64,000 bases of DNA from Rosettibacter sp037481715 (GTDB lineage: Bacteria; Bacteroidota; Ignavibacteria; Ignavibacteriales; Melioribacteraceae). The position numbers and the translations under genes were made by a program. Of this stretch, positions 36,586 through 46,269 are shown in pieces. The stretch spans positions 186,001 through 250,000 of the forward strand of contig JBBFLD010000003.1 in the NCBI GenBank assembly GCA_037481715.1, read 5' to 3'. The notes under the pieces were generated by a model. That model worked only from the letters and a program-made list of their open reading frames with translations, was not told the origin of the DNA and searched no databases. How positions within the stretch are numbered: position 1 is the first letter of the stretch; every line of letters begins with the position of its first letter.

Positions 36586-37418
36586 TAACCTTGATATATA
36601 TCGAGTTATTAAAAATTTATAAAAAGTGGCGCACTTATATTGGATTTATTGCAATAGGAATATTGATTCCTATAATTCAACTTGCCCTTTATTCAACTAA
36701 AGACCAGTATATTCGAGTTCTTACAAGGGGTTTGCAGGATTCATTCATTTTCATTGGAAACTTATTCAATGGTTATTTAATTGCGTATCTAATTTTGTCA
36801 TCTCTATTTATTCATATTCCATTTCTTATTGTTCTTGTTGGCGGAGATGCTTTTGCAAGCGAAGCAACAGCAGGCACTTATAGAATGCTTCTAATTAGAC
36901 CAGTATCAAGATTAGAAGTAATAATTTCAAAATATATTGCCGGAATAATTTATGTAGTATCATTAATTGTTTGGCTTGTATTATTAAGTCTTATTGTGAG
37001 CATTTTATTATTTGGAACAGGAAATCTAATTTCATTTCGAGGAAAACTAATAATCTTCGATTCAAATAATGTATTGTGGAGATTTTTTTACGCTTATTCA
37101 TTTGCAATATTAAGCATGATTACAGTTTATTCTCTTTCATTTTTATTTTCTTCTCTTGTTGAAAATGCAATAGGTCCAATTGTAGCAACTATGGCTGTGA
37201 TTATTATTTTGTTTGTGCTATCAACTTTGCCTATTGAATTCTTTGACAAAATACAACCTTACTTTTTTACAACACACATGTCACAGTGGGATAATTTTTT
37301 TAATGAAACTGTTGACTTCAAAGAAATAATAAATTCTGCATTTGTTCTTGTCGGATATTCAATTGGATTTCTTATATTGACTTCAGTTATATTTATTAGA
37401 AAAGATATTTTGAGTTAA
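36582..37418 (+). CDS. ABC-2 type transporter permease
   Basis: 278 residues with six predicted membrane helices; DAFASEATAGTYRMLLIRPVSR is the cytoplasmic elbow typical of ABC-2 permeases that pair with the CcmA-like ATPase. It starts with GTG inside the stop of the upstream gene, with AGAAGGAAA ahead of it. The substrate is unknown. The following gene encodes a LolA-like periplasmic protein, so transport of a lipid or envelope component is possible. Confidence 0.88.
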   Translation: MITLIYIELLKIYKKWRTYIGFIAIGILIPIIQLALYSTKDQYIRVLTRGLQDSFIFIGNLFNGYLIAYLILSSLFIHIPFLIVLVGGDAFASEATAGTYRMLLIRPVSRLEVIISKYIAGIIYVVSLIVWLVLLSLIVSILLFGTGNLISFRGKLIIFDSNNVLWRFFYAYSFAILSMITVYSLSFLFSSLVENAIGPIVATMAVIIILFVLSTLPIEFFDKIQPYFFTTHMSQWDNFFNETVDFKEIINSAFVLVGYSIGFLILTSVIFIRKDILS

Positions 37419-37423
37419 TAAAC

Positions 37424-38086
37424 ATGGCGGCTATAATTTCAATACTGATTTTTCTGCACTGCACTTTTGCACAACAAAAAGATGCATTAAAAATTCTAAA
37501 TGATATCAAACATAAGTATGATTTAATAAAAGATTATGAAGTTGAGGCGGAAATTAAATTTGATTTTTCATCAATCAAGGTTCCAGATACAAAAATCAAA
37601 ATTTATTATAAGAAACCAAATAAAACCAAAATTCAATCAGATAACTTTGCTATGATTCCTAAACAGGCAGTTAGTTTTTCTCCTATTGATTTATTCAAAG
37701 GTGATTTTTCGGCTGTTTTTATCCGTTCAGAACTATTAGATTCCAAAAGTGTTGATGTAATAAAAGTTATTCCAAATTCAGATACTACTGATATAATTTT
37801 ATCAACATTGTGGATTGATTCTTCCGAAAAACTTATTAGAAAAATTGAAACCGTGAACAAACATTCTATGACTGTAAGAATTGATTTATCATACAACGAG
37901 AACAAATATGGTTTACCATCGAAAGTAATTTTTTCATTTGGTTCAGAAGAAAAGAATGGAAATCAAACAACACAAAAAAATTTAGGAGCAAATTTCAGAA
38001 GAAGTCTTAATGGAACTGTAACAATAATTTATTCCAATTATAAAATTAACAAAGGAATTCCAGACAAAATTTTTATAAATAACTAA
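37424..38086 (+). CDS. LolA/LppX-like outer-membrane lipoprotein-sorting family protein
   Basis: 220 residues with a signal peptide (IISILIFLHCTFAQ) and a fold-like pattern of DUF/LolA-type proteins: an N-terminal helix (ALKILNDIKHKYDLIKDYEVEAEIKF) followed by antiparallel strands. Such proteins shuttle lipoproteins or lipids in the periplasm. It lies 5 bases after the ABC permease gene, so it is probably part of the same export system. Its last 4 bases overlap the convergent YceI gene. The assignment rests on pattern similarity only. Confidence 0.6.
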   Translation: MAAIISILIFLHCTFAQQKDALKILNDIKHKYDLIKDYEVEAEIKFDFSSIKVPDTKIKIYYKKPNKTKIQSDNFAMIPKQAVSFSPIDLFKGDFSAVFIRSELLDSKSVDVIKVIPNSDTTDIILSTLWIDSSEKLIRKIETVNKHSMTVRIDLSYNENKYGLPSKVIFSFGSEEKNGNQTTQKNLGANFRRSLNGTVTIIYSNYKINKGIPDKIFINN

Positions 38087-38718
38087 TTTTCACTGCTTCC
38101 AATAATATTTACACTAACATCAATATTATCAGCAACTTTATTTCCAATTATTTGATTATTAATATTAAAATCAGAAAGCTTAATGTTAAATTTGGCTTTA
38201 ATACCAAGCAAATCTCCGGAAGCTCTCTTCTGTGTTTCTTCACTTTCATCAAGATAAACAGCTTCAACATCAGCAGAAATAATTCTTGTAACTCCATGCA
38301 GAGTAAGATTTCCATTTACTTTAAAACTTAGTTTGTTATCGTCTGTCTGTTTTACATCACTAACAGATATAACTTCGAAAATAATGTCGGGATATTTTTC
38401 TGCATTAAGCCAATTTTTACTTCTTAAATGCTGATTACGAAGTTCAATCCCTGTATTAATCGATTCTACTTTTACAATAATTTTTCCTTTCAATGTTTTA
38501 GCAAAATCTGAAATATCAAAAGTAACTTTTCCTGAAATTCCATTTGCTGTCCCCGTAATATCTTCCAGAGGAGTAGTGCTGTAAAATACTGCCTGATTTC
38601 TGCCATTCTTATCATAAAAATCAAAAGTTTTGATTCCTTTTGCTTTTACTTTAAAGCCCTGCGAGTAAATAGAAACAATTGCAATTAGAAAAAATAATAC
38701 AACAAATTTCGGCTTCAT
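38083..38718 (-). CDS. YceI-family periplasmic protein
   Basis: 211 residues with a signal peptide ending in SQG. The YceI barrel is recognisable from the pattern NGISGKVTFDISDF, ELRNQHLRSKNWLNAEKYPDIIFEV and NGNLTLHGVTR. Family members bind isoprenoid-type lipids in the periplasm; the specific ligand is unknown. Convergent with the LolA-like gene. Confidence 0.88.
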   Translation of the reverse strand: MKPKFVVLFFLIAIVSIYSQGFKVKAKGIKTFDFYDKNGRNQAVFYSTTPLEDITGTANGISGKVTFDISDFAKTLKGKIIVKVESINTGIELRNQHLRSKNWLNAEKYPDIIFEVISVSDVKQTDDNKLSFKVNGNLTLHGVTRIISADVEAVYLDESEETQKRASGDLLGIKAKFNIKLSDFNINNQIIGNKVADNIDVSVNIIGSSEN

Positions 38719-38876
38719 AATAAATCCTCATTACTTTATTGCCAAAACATACTACTGCAGTTTTTAGTTCACAGGATATAATTTTTTATGATTAGTAATT
38801 ATAACCATTTAAATTTTTGCTCTTTTTATCGATTATAAAAGTGGGAATCAAAAACTTCTGGATCATAGGGAAATAC

Positions 38877-40043
38877 ATGGAATATAAATTATTATTTGTA
38901 GATGATAATCAAAAAATTTTAAACGAATATGCTCAATTATTAACTCCTTTTAGCAATAAGTGGCAGGGTTATTTTGCAAGAAATGCAAAAGAAGCATTAG
39001 ATATATTGAAAACAAATGAAATTGATGTCTGCCTTGCAGATCATATTATGCCCGAACTGAGTGGTATTGAATTATTATCAAAAATCAAAAAAAATTATCC
39101 AAAAGTATTAAGAATTCTTCTTGCTTCAGATAAAGATGAAAAATTATCAATCCGAAATTTTAATTTAGCTCATCAATTCCTGCTAAAGCCGGATAATTTT
39201 GAATCAATTAGAATAAAATTGGAACTCCCCCTGATACTTAAGAATTTGATAACAAATGAAAGAACATTAATCAAACTCAATGGAGAAGATGGAATTCCCT
39301 CGTTGCCAGAAATTTATTATAAAATAGAAAAAGAAATTTTTTCACCTGAAGCCTCAATTCACAGAGTAGTTAATTTAATAGCCAAAGATATTGCATTAAC
39401 AACCAAAATTTTTCAATTGGTAAATTCAGCTTTTGTTGGTATTGCTGCAAAAATAACTGACTTGCATCAAGCAATTAATATACTTGGGCTTAATGTTGTT
39501 AAGTCTGTAATTCTCTATGAAAAAGTATTTTCACATTTAGATAAAAAAGAAGGTCTGAAAGAAATAATCGAAACAATCTGGAATCATAGTCTTGTTGTAA
39601 GCACATTATCACATAAATTAACATATCATTTTACACAAAAGAGAGAATTAGCTGAGGAAGCATACATAGCAGGAATTCTGCATGATATTGGTAAAATAAT
39701 TTTAATGAACATTGAACAAAATCATTCTAAAGTATTAGAATTCTTCAACAGCAGCGCTTCTATTAATGATGACGAAGTTAAAAAATATTATGGGGCTTCT
39801 CACTCGGAACTTGGAGCATATGCTCTTTCACTCTGGGGTTTTTCCAAAGAAATTGTAGAAGCTATTCTTTTGCATCATGGAACTCCAACAATCAATTATT
39901 TCAATGTTACTTCAGCTGTACAAATAAGCAATAAATTAGCAAATATTGAAGGTATAGATGATTCAATTTATAATATTATTTACACTAAAGACGGTTTAAT
40001 TGAACTTTTAAATGGTCATGAAGAAAAAGTAGAGAAAGCATAA
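38877..40043 (+). CDS. Response regulator with HDOD output domain
   Basis: 388 residues: receiver domain (D9, D10, phospho-acceptor Asp55 in LADHIMPE, Lys in FLLKPDNF) and then a HDOD domain (about 145-340, with ILHDIGKIILMN and EAILLHHG). HDOD proteins act in signalling, often in motility or cyclic-nucleotide pathways; HD residues appear partly kept here (LHDIGK). The ATG at 38877 follows AGGGA; an upstream in-frame start at 38817 lacks an SD. No partner kinase is adjacent. Confidence 0.88.
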   Translation: MEYKLLFVDDNQKILNEYAQLLTPFSNKWQGYFARNAKEALDILKTNEIDVCLADHIMPELSGIELLSKIKKNYPKVLRILLASDKDEKLSIRNFNLAHQFLLKPDNFESIRIKLELPLILKNLITNERTLIKLNGEDGIPSLPEIYYKIEKEIFSPEASIHRVVNLIAKDIALTTKIFQLVNSAFVGIAAKITDLHQAINILGLNVVKSVILYEKVFSHLDKKEGLKEIIETIWNHSLVVSTLSHKLTYHFTQKRELAEEAYIAGILHDIGKIILMNIEQNHSKVLEFFNSSASINDDEVKKYYGASHSELGAYALSLWGFSKEIVEAILLHHGTPTINYFNVTSAVQISNKLANIEGIDDSIYNIIYTKDGLIELLNGHEEKVEKA

Positions 40044-40063
40044 AATTAATAAAAATCATTCTC

Positions 40064-40321
40064 TTACTCTTTATTCCTAAAAATAAAAAAGAGAATGCTG
40101 CCTGTTAAAATGCTGATTCCGCTAATTAATAAACTTAAATCTAATCCCCATATAAATTTATTCACCCATTTTCTTTCTGTCCATCCAAAAAGTTCATCTT
40201 TAGTTTCAATTAGAACTTGTGACTTTGTAAAAATTTCACCACCATAGAATAACCAGATTATCATTGACAAAAACACAATTGAAATAACTGCAAACAAAAT
40301 TATTCTCTGTTTCTTATTCAT
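40064..40321 (-). CDS. Hypothetical two-helix membrane protein
   Basis: 85 residues with two hydrophobic segments (about 5-28 and 60-80) flanking a soluble loop (EIFTKSQVLIETKDELFGWTERKW). Not recognised. ATG 40321 has GGAGG five bases upstream, which settles the start over an ATG at 40339. It ends 21 bases from the convergent HDOD gene. Confidence 0.7.
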   Translation of the reverse strand: MNKKQRIILFAVISIVFLSMIIWLFYGGEIFTKSQVLIETKDELFGWTERKWVNKFIWGLDLSLLISGISILTGSILFFIFRNKE

Positions 40322-40452
40322 AAATCCTCCAAATATCATTGCTCTTCAAACAATAATTTGAATCAATTAATTCATAAATTGAATCTGTTTACAAAATGAT
40401 TTAATTTTTGTCAGTAAATAGAATATTCAAAATCACTATAGAGGAAATTGTT

Positions 40453-41673
40453 ATGAAAATTCATGAATTTCAGGCAAAAGAAACTCTAAAAAAATATAAT
40501 GTTCCTGTTCAAGATGGAATTGCAATCAAAGATATTTCAGAATTTGATAATGCAATCGCACAGCTTCAGTCAAAAGGAATTAATCAATTTGTAGTAAAAG
40601 CACAAATTCATGCCGGTGGCAGAGGCAAAGGAAAAATTTATAATGCAATTAACAGAGATGAACTGGTACTTGAAGGCGGAGTAAAATTCACCACATCTGT
40701 CGAAAAAGCAAAAGAATATGCCTCAAAAATGCTTGGCAATTTGCTTGTAACTCATCAAACAGGTCCTGAGGGAAAAATTGTAAAAACAGTTTTTATAACA
40801 GAAGGTTTGGATTACAAAAAAGAACTTTATCTTGGAATTTTACTCGATAGAAGTGTTGCTCGAAATGTTATAATGGCTTCAACTGAAGGCGGAGTTGAGA
40901 TAGAAAAAGTTGCCGCCGAAACACCAGAAAAAATTTTGAAAGTATGGATAGACCCCGCAGTTGGACTACAACCCTATCAGGCAAGAGAACTTGCATTTGG
41001 TCTTGGATTGAATGGAACTGCATACAAAAATTTCATTCCATTTGTAATGAAACTATATAATGCTTATGAAGAAACTGATGCTTCACTCCTTGAAATAAAT
41101 CCTTTGATTATCACAAATGACGATAGAATTGTTGCACTTGATGCAAAAATGAATTTTGATGATAACGCACTTTATCGTCACCCTGAAATTGCAGCATATC
41201 GAGATTTAGATGAAGAAGAACCTCTCGAAATTGAAGCATCAAAATACAATCTTAATTATATCAAACTTGATGGAAATGTTGGATGCATGGTTAATGGTGC
41301 TGGACTCGCAATGGCTACAATGGATATAATTAAATTAGCTGGAGGAGAACCTGCAAACTTTTTAGATGTTGGTGGAACAGCAAATAAAGAAACTGTTGCT
41401 AATGGATTTAAAATTATTCTTGCTGATCCCAATGTTAAAGCAATTTTAATTAACATATTTGGTGGAATTGTTCGGTGCGACAGAGTTGCTCAGGGTGTAA
41501 TCGATGCTGTTAAAGAAGTTAATGTAACCGTTCCTGTTGTAATTCGTCTTGAAGGCACAAATGCAGAACTTGCAAAAGAAATGCTTGAAAATTCAGGATT
41601 GAACTTTGAAGTTGCATCTTCACTGAAAGAAGCTGCTTATAAAGTAACTTCTGTTCTTTCACAAAAAAATTAA
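40453..41673 (+). CDS. sucC: Succinyl-CoA ligase (ADP-forming) beta subunit
   Basis: TCA-cycle enzyme that makes ATP from succinyl-CoA together with the alpha subunit. 406 residues: ATP-grasp domain at the N-terminus (HEFQAKETLKKY, KAQIHAGGRGKGK), LEINPL, and the C-terminal flavodoxin-like domain with NGAGLAMATMD, FLDVGG and NIFGGIVRCD. The ATG at 40453 has AGAGGAAA upstream. The alpha subunit gene sucD is not adjacent, which is unusual; it must lie elsewhere. Confidence 0.95.
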   Translation: MKIHEFQAKETLKKYNVPVQDGIAIKDISEFDNAIAQLQSKGINQFVVKAQIHAGGRGKGKIYNAINRDELVLEGGVKFTTSVEKAKEYASKMLGNLLVTHQTGPEGKIVKTVFITEGLDYKKELYLGILLDRSVARNVIMASTEGGVEIEKVAAETPEKILKVWIDPAVGLQPYQARELAFGLGLNGTAYKNFIPFVMKLYNAYEETDASLLEINPLIITNDDRIVALDAKMNFDDNALYRHPEIAAYRDLDEEEPLEIEASKYNLNYIKLDGNVGCMVNGAGLAMATMDIIKLAGGEPANFLDVGGTANKETVANGFKIILADPNVKAILINIFGGIVRCDRVAQGVIDAVKEVNVTVPVVIRLEGTNAELAKEMLENSGLNFEVASSLKEAAYKVTSVLSQKN

Positions 41674-41751
41674 TAAACATGCTGCTTGAAATATTAATAA
41701 AAACTTCTGGTTACTATTAGCAAGTAAAAAACTTAACAGCTGGAATTAATT

Positions 41752-42123
41752 ATGATTGAAATTAGAATAACAATCGAAGCCATAATTTCTATTTTGATAG
41801 AAAAAATGAAAATTGAATTAAGGCAAAGACAAAAATGTGGATTAATTCCAGTTGGATTACGCCTTGAAGATCTTAGTTATAGTCAATTAATAAAAATTGT
41901 TGAGGCTTCTATATTCGATACTCTCTTTATGATGCCTATCGATTTAGTCCTTATGGATTCAAATATTTCACAATTAATTACAGAGGCTGTCAAAGCATTG
42001 TCAAGAATTTTTAAGAAAGAAGAATTTGCTATGTTTAATAGAAGACAAGCACAAAAAATTATTAATCGAGTAAAGAAATTTTTATCTGAATCTACAAAAA
42101 CAGATGGTTTTAAAAACAATTGA
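41752..42123 (+). CDS. Hypothetical protein
   Basis: 123 residues, not recognised. Mostly helical: an amphipathic N-terminal helix (ITIEAIISILIEKMKIELRQRQKC), a middle FDTLFMMPIDLVLMDSN and a basic C-terminus (RRQAQKIINRVKKFLSES). No signal peptide or clear membrane span. It sits between sucC and cydA in the same direction; a gap of 56 bases to cydA suggests independent translation. Function unknown. Confidence 0.6.
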   Translation: MIEIRITIEAIISILIEKMKIELRQRQKCGLIPVGLRLEDLSYSQLIKIVEASIFDTLFMMPIDLVLMDSNISQLITEAVKALSRIFKKEEFAMFNRRQAQKIINRVKKFLSESTKTDGFKNN

Positions 42124-42179
42124 TTTTCATAAATAAAATTCATTAAAAAATTCCAACATAAACAAAACTGGGGTTAAAT

Positions 42180-43514
42180 ATGGATGCACTATTATTAGCC
42201 CGCTTACAATTTGCACTCACAGTTGGATTCCACTTTATATTTCCTCCTTTAAGTATTGGACTTGCATGGCTTCTTGTTATAATTGAAGCAATTGGCTGGA
42301 AAAGAAATGATGAATCATACATTATGCTTGGAAATTTTTTTGGAAAAATTCTTGGATTGATTTTCGCAATGGGTGTGGCAACAGGAGTTGTAATGGAATT
42401 CCAATTTGGCACAAACTGGGCAGAGTATTCAAAATTTGTTGGTGATATTTTCGGCGCACCGCTGGCAGCAGAAGGTATTTTTGCATTCTTTCTCGAATCA
42501 ACCTTTCTAGGCCTATATATTTTTGGAAGAAACAAAGTTTCAAAGGGTGTTCACTGGTTTTCTATTTTAATGGTTGCTGTTGGTGCAACAATTTCTGCTT
42601 TCTGGATTCTTGTTGCAAACTCTTGGCAGCAAACCCCTGCAGGTTATGTCATCAGAAACGGAAGAGCAGAACTTGTTGACTTCTGGGCAGCTGTTTTTAA
42701 TCCCTCAACACTTCCAAGATTTTTTCACACTTTTACGGCATCATTAATTTCCGGTGCTTTTTTAATGATGGGAATTTCTGCTTACTTAATTATTAAAAAC
42801 AAAGAACTCGAAGCTGCAAAAAAATCATTTCGATTAGCTCTAATTTTTGGATTAATTGTTTCTGTTCTTGAAGTTTTTCCATTTGGACATGAACATGGAA
42901 GACAAGTAGCAAGAACTCAACCAGAAAAATTTGCTGCTCTTCAGGGTTTATACACCACTCAAAGCGGTGCACCAATAGCATTATTTGCAGTTCCATTTGA
43001 CAATCCTCCAGAATTAAAAGCACCAATTGAAATTCCTGGATTATTAAGCTGGTTAGCATTTGGGGATATCAATGCAAAAATAAAAGGCATAAATGAATTT
43101 CCACGCGAAGAAATTCCTCCATTGTTCCTGACATTTGTTTCTTATCATAACATGGTTCTGCTTGGAATGTATTTCATTTTTATAACAGCATTAGGGACAT
43201 ACTTCCTCTGGAAGAAAAAAATCTGGGACAAAAAGAAACTATTGAAAATTTACATTTGGTCAATCCCGCTTCCTGTAATTGCCTGTCAGCTTGGATGGAT
43301 TGCAGCAGAAGTTGGAAGACAACCATGGATAGTTTATAAATTATTGAAGACTAGTGAAGCAGCATCAATTACTGTAAGCGCAGGAGAAATTTTATTCTCA
43401 ATTATTCTTTTTGGAATAATTTATTTACTTCTCTTTGCACTTTTCTTATATGTTCTTATTAATAAAATTAAACATGGACCAGAACCAATTAATCCAAAGG
43501 AGGCAACATTATGA
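42180..43514 (+). CDS. cydA: Cytochrome bd oxidase subunit I
   Basis: Quinol oxidase subunit carrying hemes b558, b595 and d. 444 residues with nine predicted helices. His18 in ALTVGFHFIFPP is the heme b595 ligand; HEHGRQVARTQPEKF holds the distal His and the start of the quinol loop; WIAAEVGRQPW and WxxxxVGRQPWIV end it. The Q-loop is short, as in the S-subfamily. SD GGGGT precedes the ATG. The 4-base overlap (ATGA) with cydB implies coupled translation. No cydX-like small gene is seen behind cydB. Confidence 0.96.
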   Translation: MDALLLARLQFALTVGFHFIFPPLSIGLAWLLVIIEAIGWKRNDESYIMLGNFFGKILGLIFAMGVATGVVMEFQFGTNWAEYSKFVGDIFGAPLAAEGIFAFFLESTFLGLYIFGRNKVSKGVHWFSILMVAVGATISAFWILVANSWQQTPAGYVIRNGRAELVDFWAAVFNPSTLPRFFHTFTASLISGAFLMMGISAYLIIKNKELEAAKKSFRLALIFGLIVSVLEVFPFGHEHGRQVARTQPEKFAALQGLYTTQSGAPIALFAVPFDNPPELKAPIEIPGLLSWLAFGDINAKIKGINEFPREEIPPLFLTFVSYHNMVLLGMYFIFITALGTYFLWKKKIWDKKKLLKIYIWSIPLPVIACQLGWIAAEVGRQPWIVYKLLKTSEAASITVSAGEILFSIILFGIIYLLLFALFLYVLINKIKHGPEPINPKEATL

Positions 43515-44530
43515 TAGACCTCAACACAATCTGGTTTATTTTAATTGCTGTATTAATTATAGGTTATTCCATACTTGACGGATTTGACTTAGGCGTTGGA
43601 ATAATTCATTTATTTACAAAAGATGAACATGAAAAAAGAATAAACATAAATGCTATTGGACCAGTTTGGGATGGAAATGAAGTTTGGCTTTTAACTGCAG
43701 GTGGAGCTTTGTTTGCTGCATTCCCCGTAGTTTATGCAACAGTATTCAGTGCATTTTATCTTGCATTAATGATATTACTCACAGCCCTGATTCTTCGTGC
43801 TGTTTCATTTGAATTCAGAGGTAAAATTGTTTCCGATACTTATAAAAAAATTTGGGATTACGCTTTTGGAATTGGAAGTTTATTGATTGCACTTTTATTA
43901 AGTGTTGCTTATGGCAATATTCTTAAAGGAATTCCTATTAACGAATCAAGAATTTATTCAGGTTCATTTTTCAGTTTGCTCAATCCTTATGCATTGATAA
44001 TTGGATTAACTGGAGTTTCCTTGTTTATAATGCATGGTGCAATTTATATGACAATGAAATCAGAAGGTGCACAACTTCAGAGAATGATTAAATGGGCAAC
44101 AGGCAGCTGGATGACATTTATTGTTCTTTATATCATTGCAACTTTTTTTACATTCTTTTATTCGGGCTATTTATTTGAAGGCATGACAAAAAATTATTTG
44201 TTCTGGATATTGTTTATCCTTCTTTTACTATCATTATTTTATATACCAATTGGATTAAAAAGTCAAAAATATTTTCTTTCATTCTTATCATCTTCAATTA
44301 CAATTGCTGCGGCATTTGGAATAAGTGCTGTAAGTTTGTATCCTCGTCTTGTGCCCTCAAGCATCGATTTAAATTTCAGTTTAACAGCTTATAATGCTTC
44401 TTCATCCCAATATACATTGAACACAATGTTAATTATTGCACTAATTGGAATGCCAATAGTTATTGCATACACAATATTTGTTTACAGAGTTTTTAAAGGT
44501 AAAGTTATTATATCAAAAGATAGTTATTAA
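43511..44530 (+). CDS. cydB: Cytochrome bd oxidase subunit II
   Basis: 339 residues with eight predicted helices and the family opening DGFDLGVGIIHLF. The GPVWDGNEVWLLTAGGALFAAFP signature is intact. It assembles with CydA to reduce O2 at low oxygen tension without proton pumping. The stop is followed by a strong hairpin terminator, so the transcript ends here. Confidence 0.96.
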   Translation: MIDLNTIWFILIAVLIIGYSILDGFDLGVGIIHLFTKDEHEKRININAIGPVWDGNEVWLLTAGGALFAAFPVVYATVFSAFYLALMILLTALILRAVSFEFRGKIVSDTYKKIWDYAFGIGSLLIALLLSVAYGNILKGIPINESRIYSGSFFSLLNPYALIIGLTGVSLFIMHGAIYMTMKSEGAQLQRMIKWATGSWMTFIVLYIIATFFTFFYSGYLFEGMTKNYLFWILFILLLLSLFYIPIGLKSQKYFLSFLSSSITIAAAFGISAVSLYPRLVPSSIDLNFSLTAYNASSSQYTLNTMLIIALIGMPIVIAYTIFVYRVFKGKVIISKDSY

Positions 44531-44573
44531 ATTTAGGTGCCCGGCATTAATAAAAATGTACGGGCACAAATTT
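44529..44573 (+). terminator. Terminator after cydAB
   Basis: GTGCCCG (44537-44543) pairs with CGGGCAC (44561-44567); outside it AAATTT (44529-44534) pairs with AAATTT (44568-44573) across a 2-base bulge. A T-rich stretch follows (CTTAAAATTATTTTCTTT). It begins within the cydB stop codon. Likely an intrinsic terminator for cydAB. Confidence 0.75.
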
Positions 44574-44609
44574 CTTAAAATTATTTTCTTTAAGTCATAA
44601 CATAAACAG

Positions 44610-45377
44610 ATGAGGGTAAAATTATTTTATTTACAAGCATTGCTTTTCCTTCTTTTCTTATCAGAAATATTTTCACAGGAAATAATCTTTTGTAAAGCAG
44701 TAAATGAAAATGGTGAACCCATTGAAATTATAACAAACAGAAAAATCGAAACGAATATTAAAATCTTTATTTTGATTAAAAATTATAACAAATCACTCCC
44801 CAAAAACACAAATCTTTTAATAGAAAAAATTAACAACAATATAAAACAAAGCATTTTTTCTTCAGCAATTAAATTTAGCAATCTAAAAAACTGGGCTGTT
44901 TATGATTATAGTTTTAATCAGGAAGGAACATATTCTGTTAGTCTTATTAACGATAAACATGAAATTATTTCAAAAGCATTTCTTCTGGTTGAAAACTCTA
45001 AAAATAATTTCATAGGCATTAATGATTATGAAGTGTTTCCAAATTCAAGAATAATATTTTGTGAGAAAGTTATTAGCAACAAACCAATTAACATAAAAGA
45101 CAAAATTTCACTTCGATTTGAAAACGGAGAAGTGTTTATATATTTTATTAATAACCGCCCGCTTAATACAAATATTATTCAAGTAAGAATATGGAAAAAG
45201 AAAAATGTAAATGCACCATACGAAGATTTTGTTGATTTCAAAAAATTCAAAATCGAACCTGATTGGTACGATACTTATTTCAAATATCAATTTCAGTCCG
45301 AAGGTTATTACAGATTGGACATATTTAATGATAAAGAATTATTATTAAAAAGAGCTTATATTATTGTTGAAAAATAA
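44610..45377 (+). CDS. Secreted hypothetical protein with an internal duplication
   Basis: 255 residues with a signal peptide (LLFLLFLSEIFSQ). The two halves look related: each carries a stretch like W..YDYSFNQEGTYSVSLINDKHEIISKAFLLVE or YDTYFKYQFQSEGYYRLDIFNDKELLLKRAYIIVE. This suggests two tandem beta-sandwich domains. No enzyme motif is visible. Similar two-domain secreted proteins of this phylum are unassigned. It precedes rfbA by 15 bases; a functional link is not evident. Confidence 0.65.
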   Translation: MRVKLFYLQALLFLLFLSEIFSQEIIFCKAVNENGEPIEIITNRKIETNIKIFILIKNYNKSLPKNTNLLIEKINNNIKQSIFSSAIKFSNLKNWAVYDYSFNQEGTYSVSLINDKHEIISKAFLLVENSKNNFIGINDYEVFPNSRIIFCEKVISNKPINIKDKISLRFENGEVFIYFINNRPLNTNIIQVRIWKKKNVNAPYEDFVDFKKFKIEPDWYDTYFKYQFQSEGYYRLDIFNDKELLLKRAYIIVEK

Positions 45378-45392
45378 TAATCTGAGGTATAA

Positions 45393-46256
45393 ATGAAAGG
45401 GATTGTACTTGCAGGAGGTTCTGGTACCAGAATGTACCCAATCTCAAAAGTCTACAGCAAACAATTGACTTTAATTTACGACAAACCTTTAATTTATTAT
45501 CCAATGTCTGTGTTGATGCTTGGAGGAATTAGAGAAATATTAATTATTTCAAATGCCGAAACAATTCCACTATATCAAAAATTATTTGAGGATGGTTCAC
45601 ATCTTGGATTAAAAATAGATTATGAAATTCAGTCAGCACCAAATGGAATTGCAGAATCATTCATCATTGGAGAAAAATTTATTGGAGAGGATTCTGTTAC
45701 ATTAATCTTAGGCGATAACATTTTTTATGGCAAACTCGATTTCTTTTACAAAGCATTAAGAAATAATAAAAATGGAGCAACAATATTTGCATATCAAGTG
45801 AATGACCCGCAGCGTTACGGCATAGTTGAATTTGATTCAACAGGTAAAGCAATAAGTATTGAAGAAAAACCTAAACAACCAAAATCTAATTTTGCAGTTC
45901 CTGGCCTTTATGTTTATGATAACAAAGTTGTAAACATAGCTAAAAACTTAAAACCTTCTGCAAGAGGTGAACTTGAAATTACTGATGTTAATAAAACTTA
46001 TCTCGAATTAGGAGAACTTCATGTTGAAAAAATTGGAAGAGGAGTTGCGTGGCTTGATACAGGAACCCCTGAATCTTTATTAAAAGCATCTCAATTCTTT
46101 GGTGTTATTGAAGATCGACAAGGTTTGAAAGTTGCTTGTCTTGAAGAAATAGCATATCAAAAAGGATTTATCACAAAAGCACAACTTGAAAATGTAATTG
46201 CAAACATTCCTAAATCTCTATACAGAGATTACCTTGAAAAAATTTTGGATGAATAA
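45393..46256 (+). CDS. rfbA: Glucose-1-phosphate thymidylyltransferase
   Basis: First step of dTDP-rhamnose synthesis for surface polysaccharide. 287 residues with GGSGTRMYPISK (8-19), the EKPKQPKS loop, LILGDNIFYG and the C-terminal WLDTGTPESLL. SD TGAGG precedes the ATG. The other rml genes are not in the window, so this gene stands apart from the usual rfbBCD cluster. Confidence in the family is high. Confidence 0.95.
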   Translation: MKGIVLAGGSGTRMYPISKVYSKQLTLIYDKPLIYYPMSVLMLGGIREILIISNAETIPLYQKLFEDGSHLGLKIDYEIQSAPNGIAESFIIGEKFIGEDSVTLILGDNIFYGKLDFFYKALRNNKNGATIFAYQVNDPQRYGIVEFDSTGKAISIEEKPKQPKSNFAVPGLYVYDNKVVNIAKNLKPSARGELEITDVNKTYLELGELHVEKIGRGVAWLDTGTPESLLKASQFFGVIEDRQGLKVACLEEIAYQKGFITKAQLENVIANIPKSLYRDYLEKILDE

Positions 46257-46269
46257 TCTTTCAATCAAA

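Noticed and set aside
43515..44610. cydX-like small subunit after cydB
   Set aside because: Only a terminator and an unrelated secreted protein gene follow cydB; no small hydrophobic ORF with an SD was found.
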